Assembly: GCA_030272585.1 (NCBI GenBank)
Contig: BSYQ01000007.1
Span: 1-64,000 of the forward strand
Origin: Bryopsis sp. KO-2023
Lineage: Eukaryota; Chlorophyta; Ulvophyceae; Bryopsidales; Bryopsidaceae
Reading direction: 5' to 3'
DNA: 64,000 nucleotides
Shown: positions 53,021-64,000 of the stretch, piece by piece
Layout: each line of letters opens with the position of its first letter
How positions within the stretch are numbered: the stretch's first letter is position 1
Notes under the pieces: model-generated
Database searches by the model: none
Told to the model about the DNA's origin: nothing
Seen by the model: the letters and a program-made list of their open reading frames with translations, nothing else
Position numbers and translations under genes: made by a program

Positions 53021-54576
53021 CTAACTTCTGCGAACGTCACTGCAATACCTTCCACAGCGACAACCAGAGTCACGGCTGCAACAACCAGAGTCAAGTTTCC
53101 GAATCCGTTCTTTCAGGGCGCTAAGTTTTTCGAGGTGTCTTCCAAAAGATCGGACCAGATCCGTGGAAGTGGGAAGGGATGGTTTTAAGTTGTACACTCG
53201 CTTTCGTTGAGAAGGAGCATTAAGGATCGATGTTTTTCTACTGCGAGCGACAGGGCTGGGACTTCGACTCGTTGGGAATCGCAGCATATTTGACCTCCTC
53301 CTCGCGAGAAGTTCATCCGGCGATCTTGACCTTCGCTGATAACGCACAGGAGATCGGGAGGATTGGCTGCAGGAATCTAACATGCAAAAACAGGCTTCAG
53401 AAAGGTGGTAATTATTGATTCGTTTCACAGTTGGCTTTCTATTCGAAGGGCCTGGATGAATGTGGACGAAAGCCTGTATCAAGAGACTGATCAGTCTTAC
53501 CTTTGTACTTGGCTGACAAGAGCGCCACTTTCGCTTTCAACTGGGCAAGTTTGTTCTCGGGTCCAGTGCGCTTTTGTTGAAGCGGACTCCGTGCTCTGTG
53601 AAACAGCGATGGGCTCCTTATAGTGTGCAGACCCTTTCTGATCGACCCCAAATCCCTTTCTAACCTGGAAAAGCTGCTCCCTGGCGATAGATTCCGGCGA
53701 GACCTGGAAGTGGGACCCCTTTTGCTCAAACGTCCCTTGGACTCACACCCCTTGTGGGTGGTGTCAACCATGTCAGGACTTGCAGCCGAGCAGACCGAGG
53801 CAATTTTTTGAATCTCTTCCAGCATCTTGTCCAATTTTTTGCTCGCTTCTGGTGCTCTTCTTCGCTTCTCCGATCGCCGAGCTTTGTAAGCCTTCCCGAC
53901 TCTTGATGGTGCCATTTCGTTATCTGTGATCGACTCACACTCGGAACTCGAATTTGGCGAACTCTGCAGTCTTTGTTTCAGCCGGTGTAAATCCCGAGCC
54001 AGAGAGCCAAGCGGAATTTTGCCGTCTGCACCTCTATGTCGCGCTGCACTTTCAAAACGCTCAGTGTTCATTTTCCACTCTGATCTCTTTCGTGGTGTTC
54101 TGAACGGCATCGATTCGCCTTCAGGCGTGATTGAGTGGAAGCGTGTCCTCTTCGACGAGGGTTTTTTTGGCTCTGGTGTGGAATACTTCCTAGGTGGTGT
54201 CCTTGAGAAGGAGGTGTTCAACACTTTGGATGGCGGGGAGAAACTCTTTCTAAGGGGTGGGGGGCTGGACCGTTCTGCGCTGGATGTGGCTTGGGGCTTT
54301 GTTCGTTTCAACCCCGTTGTGGGTCTGGCGTCTATACCCATTTCGCGGAGCTCGGACGAAAATCTCCTGCTTGATGCAGGTTGAGCATAAGAACGCAGTC
54401 CAAGAAACATTGGTAACATTTTCTAAAGGAAAAGGGTGTACCTAGATGACTCCATGGCCATTCTCAGCTTAGACCTCCACAATGCGCCACATGGCGTGAA
54501 AGTGGCCTGGTCCCTGCATCGAGAGATGCTTGGGGAACCGAAACTGAGTGAAGAACTTGTTGCGGACTTTCTGCTC
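53021..54576 (-). CDS. Ser/Arg/Pro-rich basic protein, multi-exon, function unknown
   Basis: Proposed exons, 5' to 3' on -: 54576-54475 (tentative, acceptor ttcttcag), 54422-53501 (main exon, possible start ATG at 54419), 53376-53021. The intron 53500-53377 has donor GTAAGA and acceptor TTAG and keeps phase 1. The product is basic with RSxSP-type runs (SRSPSPVARS, RRSRSPDE), TPxx sites (SITPEGE, SFSRTPPRK), and at least five short amphipathic helices with repeated L-x3-L spacing (LARDLHRLKQRL, LDKMLEEIQKI, LERDLGSIRKGL, LAQLKAKVALL, LEKLSALKERI). This suggests a nuclear or cytoskeletal, phosphorylated, coiled-coil-forming protein. The 5' end is not resolved and no family was recognised. Confidence 0.5.
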
Positions 54577-54842
54577 CTGAAGAATATATCCAATCACCTC
54601 TCAAAACTGTGACCCCCAAAGCCCGTTGCTGGGGGTTCCATTATTAGGGGGTTGGGGGCTCATCCGCGAATGAGAGCAATACATTGATACCTGTGCTTGG
54701 ATGCACCCATCGGATTTCGAATCTGGATTTTGGTTATGCTGTGAAGCTCAAAAACTGGCCACTTTGTCTTATCCGCTCTGGCTTGCTTTTGCGAGGAGCT
54801 AAACGTCGTTTGTTGACTGGTCGTAGTGCAACATCACAATAT

Positions 54843-55211
54843 CTAACCAAGGAAGCGTATATGATCACGCAAAAAATGGCCACGAAAGAAACCACCACTC
54901 CCTGCCATCGTGCGTTGCGTGGCGGGCTTTTGGATGAGCCCACTGAGACGATCGACGGATCGGATACTGCCATCTCGAGAGATCGCAGCATCCGTGGCCC
55001 CCAGTTTAACCCACACAAGCTGGTCTCTACGGGCTCGAATGCGCGATTGCTGTCGAAACTTATGACCTTTCTTGTTGATATAGGTGGCTAGTGTGGAGGT
55101 GTGCGTGGTTTTGATCCAAAGACTGGTGTCTCCACTGGGAACTACTTTTGTATTTGAGTCCAGGAACAGTCTCTCCCCCTTGTGCTCCAAACACTTTGAA
55201 CTGAGACTCAT
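54843..55211 (-). CDS. Hypothetical protein (122 aa), possibly an upstream exon of the Ser/Arg-rich gene
   Basis: ATG at 55211 (MSLSSKCLEHKGERLF...), open to 54843. The first 80 residues (LDSNTKVVPSGDTSLWI, THTSTLATYINKKGHKF) look like a folded domain; the last 40 are less convincing and may be intron. A + strand frame at 54684-55091 overlaps and is equally open, so strand choice is uncertain. No family recognised. Confidence 0.3.
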   Translation of the reverse strand: MSLSSKCLEHKGERLFLDSNTKVVPSGDTSLWIKTTHTSTLATYINKKGHKFRQQSRIRARRDQLVWVKLGATDAAISRDGSIRSVDRLSGLIQKPATQRTMAGSGGFFRGHFLRDHIRFLG

Positions 55212-55976
55212 TTCGGCTTGGAGCCTCGTAGCGGCGCGAGTTTTCGGCGGAAGGGGGGAAGAGAATGTCCCTACTAATCGATCTCAAAATTCAACCAAGA
55301 TGACGGCCTATTAACTATTTTGTTTATGTTTCCATCTTGATTGCATTCAGAATATGAGGCGAGAGGCTTGGCACGAGGCCCCAATTTTTCCCAAGATGAC
55401 TTGATGGAAAGCGAATGCAAAACTCAGGACACGCCCCCACTCCGAGTGTGTTTTTTTTTTTTTTCATTCATACAATAAGTAACGAATTGACATCCTTCAC
55501 AGGAAGGAAAACATACAGATCTCAGGCTGTTATTCTCAGGTTGGAGTTCATTGTTTCCTGAAAAAAGCCAAATCAAACAGTTGAGAGGGACTGAATACAA
55601 CTTCCAGTCCTGACTGTTTGCAGCCTGGATGAGGTATGATGTCAGAGCCATGTTGTATTCCGGAAACCAGGCGAACAGAGGATAGAGTGGCTGCTTGGAC
55701 AGGCATTTTGGACTGTGTTAGAGGGCATTCTGAACTTGTGTAATCCGTGAAGTCAAGACACAGGGGAAACACAAAGATAGCACCAAGTTCGCAGTCATTT
55801 CTGCATTTCAAAAACATAATCTAGAAAGAGGAAAATGAGATTTTGCCTGAAAGTAGATTTACAACACATTTTTGCAAGGTTTGTGTACAGCGAAATTTTG
55901 GCAGTCTCTCTCTTTCCACCCACAGGATCCCACTGGCGAATCCTCAGATTTACAAGAGAACTGGAAGAAACATTGG
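55212..55976. other. Intergenic region
   Basis: Includes a T-run at about 55450-55464. No gene is supported; it probably holds the promoter of the - strand gene(s) to the left and the 3' UTR of the DUF1764-type gene to the right. Confidence 0.5.
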
Positions 55977-57425
55977 TCAAAAACAGCAGTCACAATCAAA
56001 TGGGCAGAGTGGGGTGTCCCCACCTTCATTTGCCAGACCCAACTCGTCCTCACCATAAATGGAGTAACCCTCTTCAGTCTTCTTGCGACCTGGCCCTTTC
56101 TTGTTCCCAAAAATATCATCCTTGTTTCCAGCAACTTGAATACTGGGCATGATGGATTCCTTCTCCTCATTGCCCTTCTTCGGCACCTGTCCTTCCAAGC
56201 AGTGAATCTAATTATAGCCCTTCGAATGAAGACTGGATTGAAGTTTCAATCCATCTTGGAAATGGAAAGGAGGAGTGAAACCTATGTCGTCTGCCAAAAT
56301 TTTCTGGATAGGTAGGTTGGAAAAAAACAATTCATGTGCTGTTCTGCACAATCGTATAATTGAGTGATTAGGAGGAACAAAAAAAAACTGTTTTTTTACT
56401 TAAGAAACAAATTGGAATAGAAAGACTGCTGGCATAGGATCTTTCCTTGGGACACGAAAAATCTTTGAGCAAAAGCGCCCAACCTTCAAATTATGCATGA
56501 ACGAGACTCATGTTTCATCATTCCCTCCAGATATTTCTTTTAGATAAAAAAAAGTTTCCTTTGAAGCACCTTCTCTTTCCCCTTGTCTGGCTTTTTCAAC
56601 TGCTCGAAAATATCGTCCAACGCAGCGATGTCCCCATCGCTGGGTTTTTTCTCATTCCCGCTCTGGCGCTTCTCCACATTACTTTTTTTCCAGGCACCAC
56701 CTTTCTTTCTCTTTCTCTTGGGCCCCTTGCCAGCGTCTCCAGTCGACCTCCCCTCGTCAGTGAAACTTTCCGGTTCTTCGACTTTGGGGGTTTCACGTAA
56801 TTCGCCGTCGACCTCCTGAATTCCAGAGCGCCTCCTTTTCCTTCCCATGATTTTCAAACAATACAGACACCGCTGCGCACCGCTGCGGTACACCAGCAGC
56901 AAACGAACGCCCGCTTCTGGATTTTCTAGAATAAGCCTCAGAAATGGTGCCAAGAACTGGAGCAATTTGGAAGCGGTCAGACTGGGCTCGTAAATGGGCC
57001 CCATGTCCGTCATTTCACCAGGATCGTTCGAGAGTTTGCAAGCGAACACTTGCAGCCGTCCACGTTCTCCAGCTTTCCCGTCGACATCAAACCTCGTATG
57101 AGTTTCTGGTGAGCAAGACCTACCCAGCCACGTGAACCGCTGAGAAATGAAACTTAGCAAACAAACATCGCCCTTCAGAACGCTTTCCCTCCCTGCCCGA
57201 AGCTCGCTCCTCACCATCGGTTGCGGCGATCGATCCTTCGCGAAAAGAAGGCGCCTCCACAGCCGAAATTTCGGACAAGCGAATCCCGCACAGCTGGACA
57301 GTGCTCGAGTCTGACGCAACGTTGACTGGCTGGAACTGTCCTGGGCCGATTTTTTTTCCCACGTACGATCTTCGTTCCATTAGCTCATCCCCGCTCCATC
57401 TGGGACACTTGAGGTGCAACTGGCG
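55977..57425 (-). CDS. DUF1764-family protein with an N-terminal extension
   Basis: Exons on -: 57425-57215 (acceptor ctgtctccag at its 5' side, possible start ATG at 57380), 57105-56570, 56186-55977. Phases agree at both introns (57214-57106, GTGAGG...CACCAG; 56569-56187, GTGCTT...GACAG). From ATG 57380 the product is about 303 aa. The C-terminal half matches DUF1764: a Lys-rich region, ALDDIFEQLKK, then DDIFG, then KKTEEGYSIYGEDELGL and the hallmark ending GGDTPLCPFDCDCCF. An internal ATG at 56848 (MGRKRRRSG) would give 162 aa, a normal DUF1764 length. The preceding exons read through in frame with conserved-looking sequence (SYVGKKIGPGQFQPV, STVQLCGIRLSEIS, LLQFLAPFLRLILENPEAG). Either the gene carries an extra N-terminal domain or two genes abut. 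DUF1764 function is unknown. Confidence 0.7.
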
Positions 57426-57918
57426 CTGGAGACAGGTTAGTGTTCTCCACGTTCGGACAGTATTTCCGCAGAAGCGAAGTTCGTTCGCGACGTCCTGAAG
57501 CAATCAAACCCGTGGGTTCGGTTGGACGCTTCACTGGGCACGGGGACATAGAGGTGTTCAGGTGTTTTGCAGATTCCTGTGCGCCCTGCCGGCGTGAAAA
57601 CAGAAAAAAAGTTGCGAGGACTGAAGCCGACGTATCTGCGGTTGGCACTTGGGGGGCAGAGGTCCTTGCGTCCCCTTTTTTCCATTCCTTTTTTTAGTTT
57701 TGGGGTGAAGCCTATCCCTCTGGGCGAAGAAGCAGGGCAGAACAGGCACGGGACGGACGGACGTGCCGGACGACAGTTGATGGACTCGTCGGGCGCTGGG
57801 CGGAGGTTGAGGTGCAGAGTTTGGAGAAACGATTGGATACGCTTGGGAGAAACGTGCTGAAGTCGATCGCTCCTGCAGTACGGGACACGAGTATTTCGCC
57901 CAGGGCGAGGTGCAGTGT
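57426..57918. other. Putative shared promoter region of two divergent genes
   Basis: About 490 bp between the leftward DUF1764-type gene and the rightward WNK gene. It may also contain the true first exon of the leftward gene (a - strand ATG frame runs from 57648). No RNA gene or clear promoter motif was identified. Confidence 0.45.
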
Positions 57919-60900
57919 ATGAGGGAATTGCTATCACAAACGTCGATGGCGTCCAGCGCGTCCGAAGAACCACCGGACGCAGTGGAGCGAGATCCATCTC
58001 GGAGATATTGGCGGGTACGGACATCCTGTGCGTCTTCGCTGTCGTCGCAGCGCGATAAGACGACGGCTTAGGGTTGTGATCCTCTCGTGCATGATTTTTT
58101 TTCGTGTCGGAAAAGAAAGTTGTGCATCTGCGTCAGTGCGTTTGCTGGCGATAAGGCTTCGGTGTCGGACGGCACCCCTGCGACGTGAATCGGTCGCGTC
58201 GATGCGACGTTGCTCGAAGCGGTTGGGTTGCACGGAGGAAGCTCACATGAGTGTTTGGGGAGAGGACTCGTCGATAGAGCATGTTTTCTGGCGCTAGCTT
58301 CTTTCTCATGGGCGGTGTGAATATTCTGTAGAGGGCTGTCGCATTGGCGCGCAAAGACTCGGTGGAGTCCGTGCAGTTTTCCGTTGCGACAGCGGGAATG
58401 AGCGAGACAAAGAGAAAGTTTTGGGGGGAGAAAAAGCTGGCGGGTTCTTTCGCTTGTATTCGTTTTCTTTTTCTGGGGCTTACAGAATGTTATTGTCTGT
58501 CAGCGATGGACGTGGTCCGTTTGGTTTATTTTCCTGTTGTGATTTTTTTTTTTCTTTTCTTTTCGCAGTTCGACGAGGTGCTGGGACGGGGCGCGTTCAA
58601 AACGGTGTACAAGGCGTTTGACGAGCGAGAGGGGATCGAAGTTGCGTGGAACAAAGTTTCTTTGGGGGGAGCCGTGCAGGAGGGTGATAACAGGGATCGC
58701 CTTTTCGCCGAAATAAACGTGCTGAAACGATTGAAGCACAAGAACATAATGACATTTTACGATTCGTGGTTGGACGAGAAGAGTAACACACTGAACTTTA
58801 TCACAGAGCTCTTCACAGATGGCTCTTTGCGGAAGTAAGCACAACCCCTTTTTCCCCCAAACAGTTGCTCTCTTTTTTTGTCAAGTGGGTTTTGGGGACA
58901 GGCACTGACGTGTTTCATCCGTTCTTCTTTTTTCTTTCTTTGGAGTGGGTGAGAAATGAGTATGGTTTCGCAAAACTCTGTCATTTCTGGCTGTTGTTTC
59001 GTCTACGATTTTTTTTGTGTGTGTGTCCAAATTCAAATCAACCAAAAATGGACACTGATGACCGCCTCGTGTTTCTTTCTTTCCCTTTTTTTTCCTTGTT
59101 GGTGTTAATTTTGTGGAGTTGTGATTTTGTGGGGGAGCAGATTTCGCTTCAAGCATAAGCATCTGGAGTTGAAGGTTCTCAAGAAGTGGGCTTGGCAGAT
59201 TCTTCAAGGCCTGGTCTACCTCCATGGGCATGAGCCTCCAATAATTCATAGAGATCTCAAATGTGACAACATTTTCATAAATGGGGTGTCAGGAGTGCTG
59301 AAGATAGGGGACCTTGGGCTCGCTACTCTGTGGAAGGGCTTGACAGCCCCGCAAAGCGTTTTAGGTGAGAACCCAAATCCTGCCAACCCTGCAGAACAGT
59401 GGCTCCAGTCGATCACTAATGGCAATTCATGCCGGATCCCTGTGAATTTTATTGTTTTCTATTATCAGACTCCTCTGTTTGTATGAAGCTCTTGATGTCT
59501 GAATTGAAAGTTTCTCAATCCCCTCGAAGAAAAAAAGACATTTTTGGTTGCATGTAGTGTGTTAACCATGCAATAGAACCTCCCCACAACTCATGGTTTC
59601 AGCAATCCATCACCTTTCTTGGTTTTCAGTTTTGTTTTATGGCTTGTGGGAACTCCGATTTGTTGTAGTCGAGGAATTCGATTGAAAAAAAGTGTATATC
59701 TGCAGTGGTGGAAGTTTTCCGAACCAGTTTTCCTTGAAAATTTTGCATGTAGGTACTCCTGAATTCATGGCTCCTGAGTATTACAATGAAAAGTATGATG
59801 AAAAGGTTGATGTGTACGCATTTGGGATGTTGCTGTTGGAGCTTGCTTCCATGGATTACCCCTATTGTGAATGTACGAATCCTGCTGCCATTTTCAAGAA
59901 AGTCTCGCAGGTTTGTGCACAACCATTCGGCGAAAGAAAGTATGTTTGTTTGAAGAAGAACAGTTATCCAATGTGCAAATGCATGTCATAGTTGCCAAAA
60001 CCTTCTCAACAAAAGCGGTAGATCAAGTGCTGAAAAATTCATTGAGAACAGCGTTGCTGGTGACTCTATTAGAAAGGGTGTCCTCTCAACTTGGCTTTTT
60101 GATTGGTTTGAAAATATTTCAAGAATAAGGAAGAAACAACAGCATGAACATATGTATGTTTTGAACAAGGTTTTTTTTTCAAATGGAAGGCCTGTTTCCA
60201 CACGGTGATAAAAAAAAAAATGTCTGATAGATTTTTGGTTCAAAACTCTGTTCAGGGAATTCACCCTGCCAGCCTTCAAAAGATTCGAACAAAGGAGCTT
60301 CGAAATTTTATCGAACTGTGCATTGCACACGAACCCAAGGACCGACTCGCAACCCGCAAACTGCTCAAGCACCCTTTTTTCAACAGCGTTCGCAACCAGA
60401 TGGAGCCCAAAAGGCAGCGAAGCACTGACGACATGACAGCCTCGGTGGCTTCCTCCCATTCCAGCGAAGGCGACTTACAGCACAGCGATCCGTTCGGCCG
60501 GGTGACTCACTTAACTGCAGAACATATTGCCAAACTCCAGGAGAGACGTCATCCTGTGGATGTAAGTAACACGCAGGAATTGCCAGAATCAGGAGTTGGG
60601 GAGGGGGGGGGTGCTGGCTTGGATGGGAATGGAGAGGAATGGCAACGAGGGGAAGATTGTGATTCTGATGGGAAGTTTTCGGAAGGTTCGGGTGGGGGGG
60701 CCCACCCCAACCCCCCACCCATATCTCCGTTTGAGCGCCAAGCAGACAACCAGGGGCAAACCCTCAGCATTCAGTGCACGAAGTTAGACGGGACTAATCT
60801 CATTTTTACGCTGCGCTTCGAGGATCATGAAGGTATGCATGCGTTGGGGAAAAGGAGACTGTTTGTGGTTGCCACTATACACGTAGATTTTATTACTACT

Positions 60901-63693
60901 CTATTCATGTTTGTGTGGAGAAGGGAGGACGTTGGAGAGCTATTCGTATGGTCTAATGCAAGTTGATTCTGATCTTACATCAAAATTCATCGAAGACATT
61001 AGTATATGGTAATACCAATTCGTACTAATTGTTTGTGTGGACTGCATACAGGGAAGAAAAAAGCCATTCAATTTCCTTTCAATCTGAACGACGACACAGC
61101 CGACCAAATTGTAGCAGAAATGGTGGAGGAGCACTCCCACATCAATCTGAGCATCACAGAAGAAGAAGCCGACCTCATCGGGCAAATGATTGGGAAAGAG
61201 GTCGAACGCAGCCGAAACGAGGGCTCCGAGGAACTGACCGCTTATGTCAGTGTACAAAGGACGGTAGGCGAGCCCGCCGACTCGGCTGTGGAGCCTTCCT
61301 CTCCTGTGGTGAATGCTGGAAATGGTGTCATGGAGTCGATCGTCGGGGAATTGATGGATGATCTGGCCACTAATCATCATTCTGGGGAGGATGACTTAGT
61401 TCGGGCTTTGAGCGCTCGAACGGGGGATATTTTAGCCGTGATGAACAAAGGGGAAGGGATGTTGGGGAGCTGTATGTTGGGCAGGGGACCTCCACTGATG
61501 CCTGTCATTCATGAGGACACCTGGAGCGCACCAGCCAATTCGGGAAGCAATCGGGGTTGCAGCGGCACTGAAACAACCGGGAGGGAGCAGCCGTCGGGAG
61601 GAGCTGAGGAGAGGTACAGCCACTGTGTACATTCTGAAGCCATAGATATCAAGTCTCCTGCGAGGGATGCGAATTTGGTTGTGTCCCCTCTGCACACCGC
61701 CTCCAGCAGTCCACCGTGCGTTTCGCATGCGCGGAATTACTCTGAGAAAGGCAACGATCACCGCAAACAGCGCTCGAAATCGGAACCCCCGGAGCCAGAC
61801 GAATCCTCTCCGAAGATGAGCAGGAAAACCCTGTCGGGCCGGCCCAGCTCTGAAGGGAGCATCGGCTTCAAGGCGTCCTTCCGGAAACAGTTTAGTCGTT
61901 TCGAGGAAGTGGATGCTGCGACCTCGGTGCCTGAAAAGATGCTGGAAGCGTTCGGGGGTGAAAGACAGTCCCCTCGCTCTGACGCCCCCTTCCCAACTTC
62001 GGTTTCCCTGCTCTTGCTTCAAAAGAAGGGACCGCTGGGAGAGTGTCAAGAGAGTGGGCACAATACGAGGAGAATGGCTGAGGTGACGGCTCCACAGGCT
62101 ATGGAACGGAGCAGGAGTCCGGATGGGAGAATGACGGCCATATCCATGTTGACTGTGAAGCCACCGGCAGTGACTGCATCACAGTCCCCATCGTTCGGTT
62201 TCCAAATGTTGGAAAGCAGATCCACTCCGACTTTTGTGGATGGCATGGATTTGGGAGAACAGAGTGACACACCAGCGGGTGAGAGCCTGGAACAGAGGGC
62301 TCTCAGCCACTTGTCGGAGTCTTTACATTCCGCATCGCCAAATGTCTCGCCGAGAGGTTCAGACGCTGGACGGGGGAGTCCTGGATTGCCTTCAGCGACG
62401 GGGAATGGCCACGGAGAGCCATTGTATCCTCTGGCTCGTGGGGTTTCGACTTCCTTGCCGAACGAGAGTGCATTCACTCAAGGCCCTCCTCCCCCTGCGT
62501 ATTCTATTCCCAGCAGCGAACTGGATTCCAGTGTCCAGGTTGGTCGAAGGGAGTCGTCCTCGAGTCTCACTCACTTCGAGGCGAACATGCTTAGATCTGT
62601 TCCTGTGTCTGTAGCCGACTATCACAGTGAAAACGGGGTCGTACCTGGAGTCAGACCTATGCTCGATGCCAGGCTGTTTTCTGAGGAGGTCGAATTGGAC
62701 GAAATTGGAGATATCAGGACTAGAAACCCCCCGGTTTCGATTGGAATGTTCGATAGGGCTGCAACCCCACCGTTGATACCTGTTGGCCATCCTCATCTCA
62801 CCTGTGCCGCCTCCACTACTCCTCCTTCTGTGGGTAGCATGGCTCGGTCCTGGGCTTCGGTGGCTTCCGGAAATGCAACGCTAGCTAAACACCACAGTTT
62901 TGAGTCTGAAAAGCACCACCAGCATCAACACCATCAGCATCACGAGGATTTCCCTGACTCGGTGACGACTCAGTCGAGGAGCAGATCGCCCGAGGAGAAA
63001 TCAACCTCGTTGCTGACCGAGGAGCTCAATGTGAAGGCAAACGGTTTCAGAGATATCTCTGGTGTACATGGCATTCGTCGACGATCGGTATCCACGCACG
63101 AGCCTATGGACTTGCACGATATGGTGTCGCAGTCGAAGGTGTTACCGTTTGGGGGTAAATCAGTGAGTGTTGGAGAGGGTTTCCACGGGATAGCTAGAGG
63201 TCACAGCGCATCGCTCCATCCAAAGATGAACGGCCTGGATTTTGGGCCGCCTCCTATGACAGTCAGCAGTGTCTCGCCCCCTTTGGTGGCTAATGGCGGT
63301 GGGCCTTTGATCTTTGGGGATAGGAGTGGGAGTCCTTCCGGAGTCAGTCTCCCAGACCTGAGTGGAAATGCTACTTGGCCCTCTGAAGGCCAGACCGCAA
63401 GCTCCGGGAGGAATTCCGCAGATGGCGAGTCCAGGCCTCCTCCCAATGTGGTGGTATCCTCGCAGTCGAGCAGCCCTTCTGGGGCAGCCTCCCCCTTGGC
63501 TCTTTCGGCATCAGGGGACAATGTGGATCAGAAAACCGTCCAGAAATCTGTTGATAAAGAGCTTGCCCTGAAAGTAAAGGAAATGGAGGCACAGCAGCTG
63601 GATAATTTCTGCTCCGGATTTTCCACGCGAGGACGGTCAATCACAAGATCCAAGCCATTGCGTCGCCCCTTGAACGGGTCTGGCCCTGCATGA
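57919..63693 (+). CDS. WNK (with-no-lysine) Ser/Thr protein kinase, seven exons
   Basis: Exons: 57919-58014 (ATG 57919, or in-frame ATG 57946), 58569-58834, 59141-59364, 59753-59910, 60256-60561, 60775-60832 (or from 60754), 61052-63693. All introns are GT-AG and all phases join. About 1,250 aa. Kinase hallmarks: glycine loop [14 protein letters not shown] with the relocated lysine (about K43); VAWN in place of VAxK (about 57-60), the defining WNK change; HRDLKCDN (about 157); DLGLA instead of DFG (about 178); GTPEFMAPE; and [16 protein letters not shown]. Exons 6-7 encode a PF2/OSR1-C-like domain ([23 protein letters not shown]). The Ser/Pro-rich C-terminal tail of about 800 residues, with a His-rich run near 62920, is much longer than in land-plant WNKs and more like animal WNKs. 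Known roles: chloride/osmotic sensing and signalling to ion transport. Confidence 0.93.
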
Positions 63694-64000
63694 GTGGACC
63701 CTTTTGATTTTTCTGGTGCTCCCCGAAAGGCTATCAATGGGATTTTGAGAATTGACGTAGTTAAAACGTAAATGCCTCCAGGACGATACTGAAAATGGTG
63801 GGGGGAAAGGAGAGAGAGAGATAGAGGTTATTCGAGAGTGGACAATTGAGAGAATCTTAGTTCCAGGGCTGGGTAGGGTGGATGGCTGCATATGGTGTTT
63901 TGTGGTCAATTATCTGGTGCGTCTTTTCAGAAGGAAAAGGTCCAACTTTTAGGGGTAGTGCAGTCAGTAGGTTGTGGGGTTAGCTGGTGGTCCCTGTTGT
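63694..64000 (+). other. 3' UTR and downstream of the WNK gene
   Basis: 307 bp after the stop, with a GA-rich run (gagagagagatagagg near 63810). No further gene was seen before the window ends. Confidence 0.5.

Noticed and set aside
54454-54612. Small + strand ATG frame (52 aa, MAILSLDLHNAPHG...)
   Set aside because: Antisense to a tentative exon of the - strand gene with good splice sites; I could not decide between them, and neither has a recognised family.
55835-56315. + strand frames of 105 and 147 aa
   Set aside because: Antisense to the final DUF1764 exon, whose family signature is clear.
61006-61051. ATG at 61006 as the start of a separate 895-aa gene
   Set aside because: The acceptor at 61050-61051 and exact phase with the upstream exon show this is the last WNK exon; the ATG lies in the intron.

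Overview
This window is a eukaryotic chromosome end. The + strand opens with plant-type telomeric DNA (CCCTAAA on +, TTTAGGG on -), so base 1 faces the terminus and the interior lies to the right. The unique genes at the far right have GT-AG introns and include a WNK-type kinase and a DUF1764-type protein. Together with the TTTAGGG repeat this fits a green-lineage or other TTTAGGG-bearing eukaryote. I cannot name the species.

Layout. 1-5379: a short terminal telomeric tract, then a complete two-ORF Penelope-like retroelement (PLE) without a visible endonuclease domain. It has 412-bp direct terminal repeats, each holding a hammerhead ribozyme fold, and it is bounded on both sides by telomeric repeats. 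5372-11677: alternating interstitial telomeric tracts and related subtelomeric units (about 1.6 kb) carrying tRNA-like sequences, with a 1025-bp terminal-inverted-repeat (TIR) element inserted in a telomeric tract. 11678-30441: a non-LTR (LINE) element whose 5' end is fused to telomeric repeats. Its ORF1 is split by a second, inverted 1025-bp TIR element (8-bp target duplication). Its ORF2 is split by a 10,620-bp chromovirus-type Ty3/gypsy element with identical 420-bp LTRs and a 5-bp target duplication. That gypsy element holds an antisense ORF, itself interrupted by a smaller element. 30442-50297: about 57 copies of a 350/351-bp satellite with 3-mer and 6-mer higher-order repeats. 50355-50754: a 400-bp element built of one iterated word. 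50767-52560: remains of an LTR retrotransposon. 53021-64000: the first single-copy genes, namely a Ser/Arg-rich protein (-), a DUF1764-type protein (-) and a divergently transcribed seven-exon WNK kinase (+).

The order of nesting gives a history: satellite, LINE insertion in the satellite, loss of the LINE 5' end with telomere capping, outward growth by subtelomeric units and telomeric tracts, and finally PLE attachment at the telomere. The two TIR elements and the gypsy element inserted later into these layers. The most unusual items are the telomere-embedded PLE with paired ribozymes, a set of mobile elements each built from one endlessly iterated short word (two of them around a tRNA-like core), and the layered telomere history.

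ORF starts were judged on ATG only. Several long open frames in this window begin at TTG or CTG or are satellite artefacts, and those are not called as genes.
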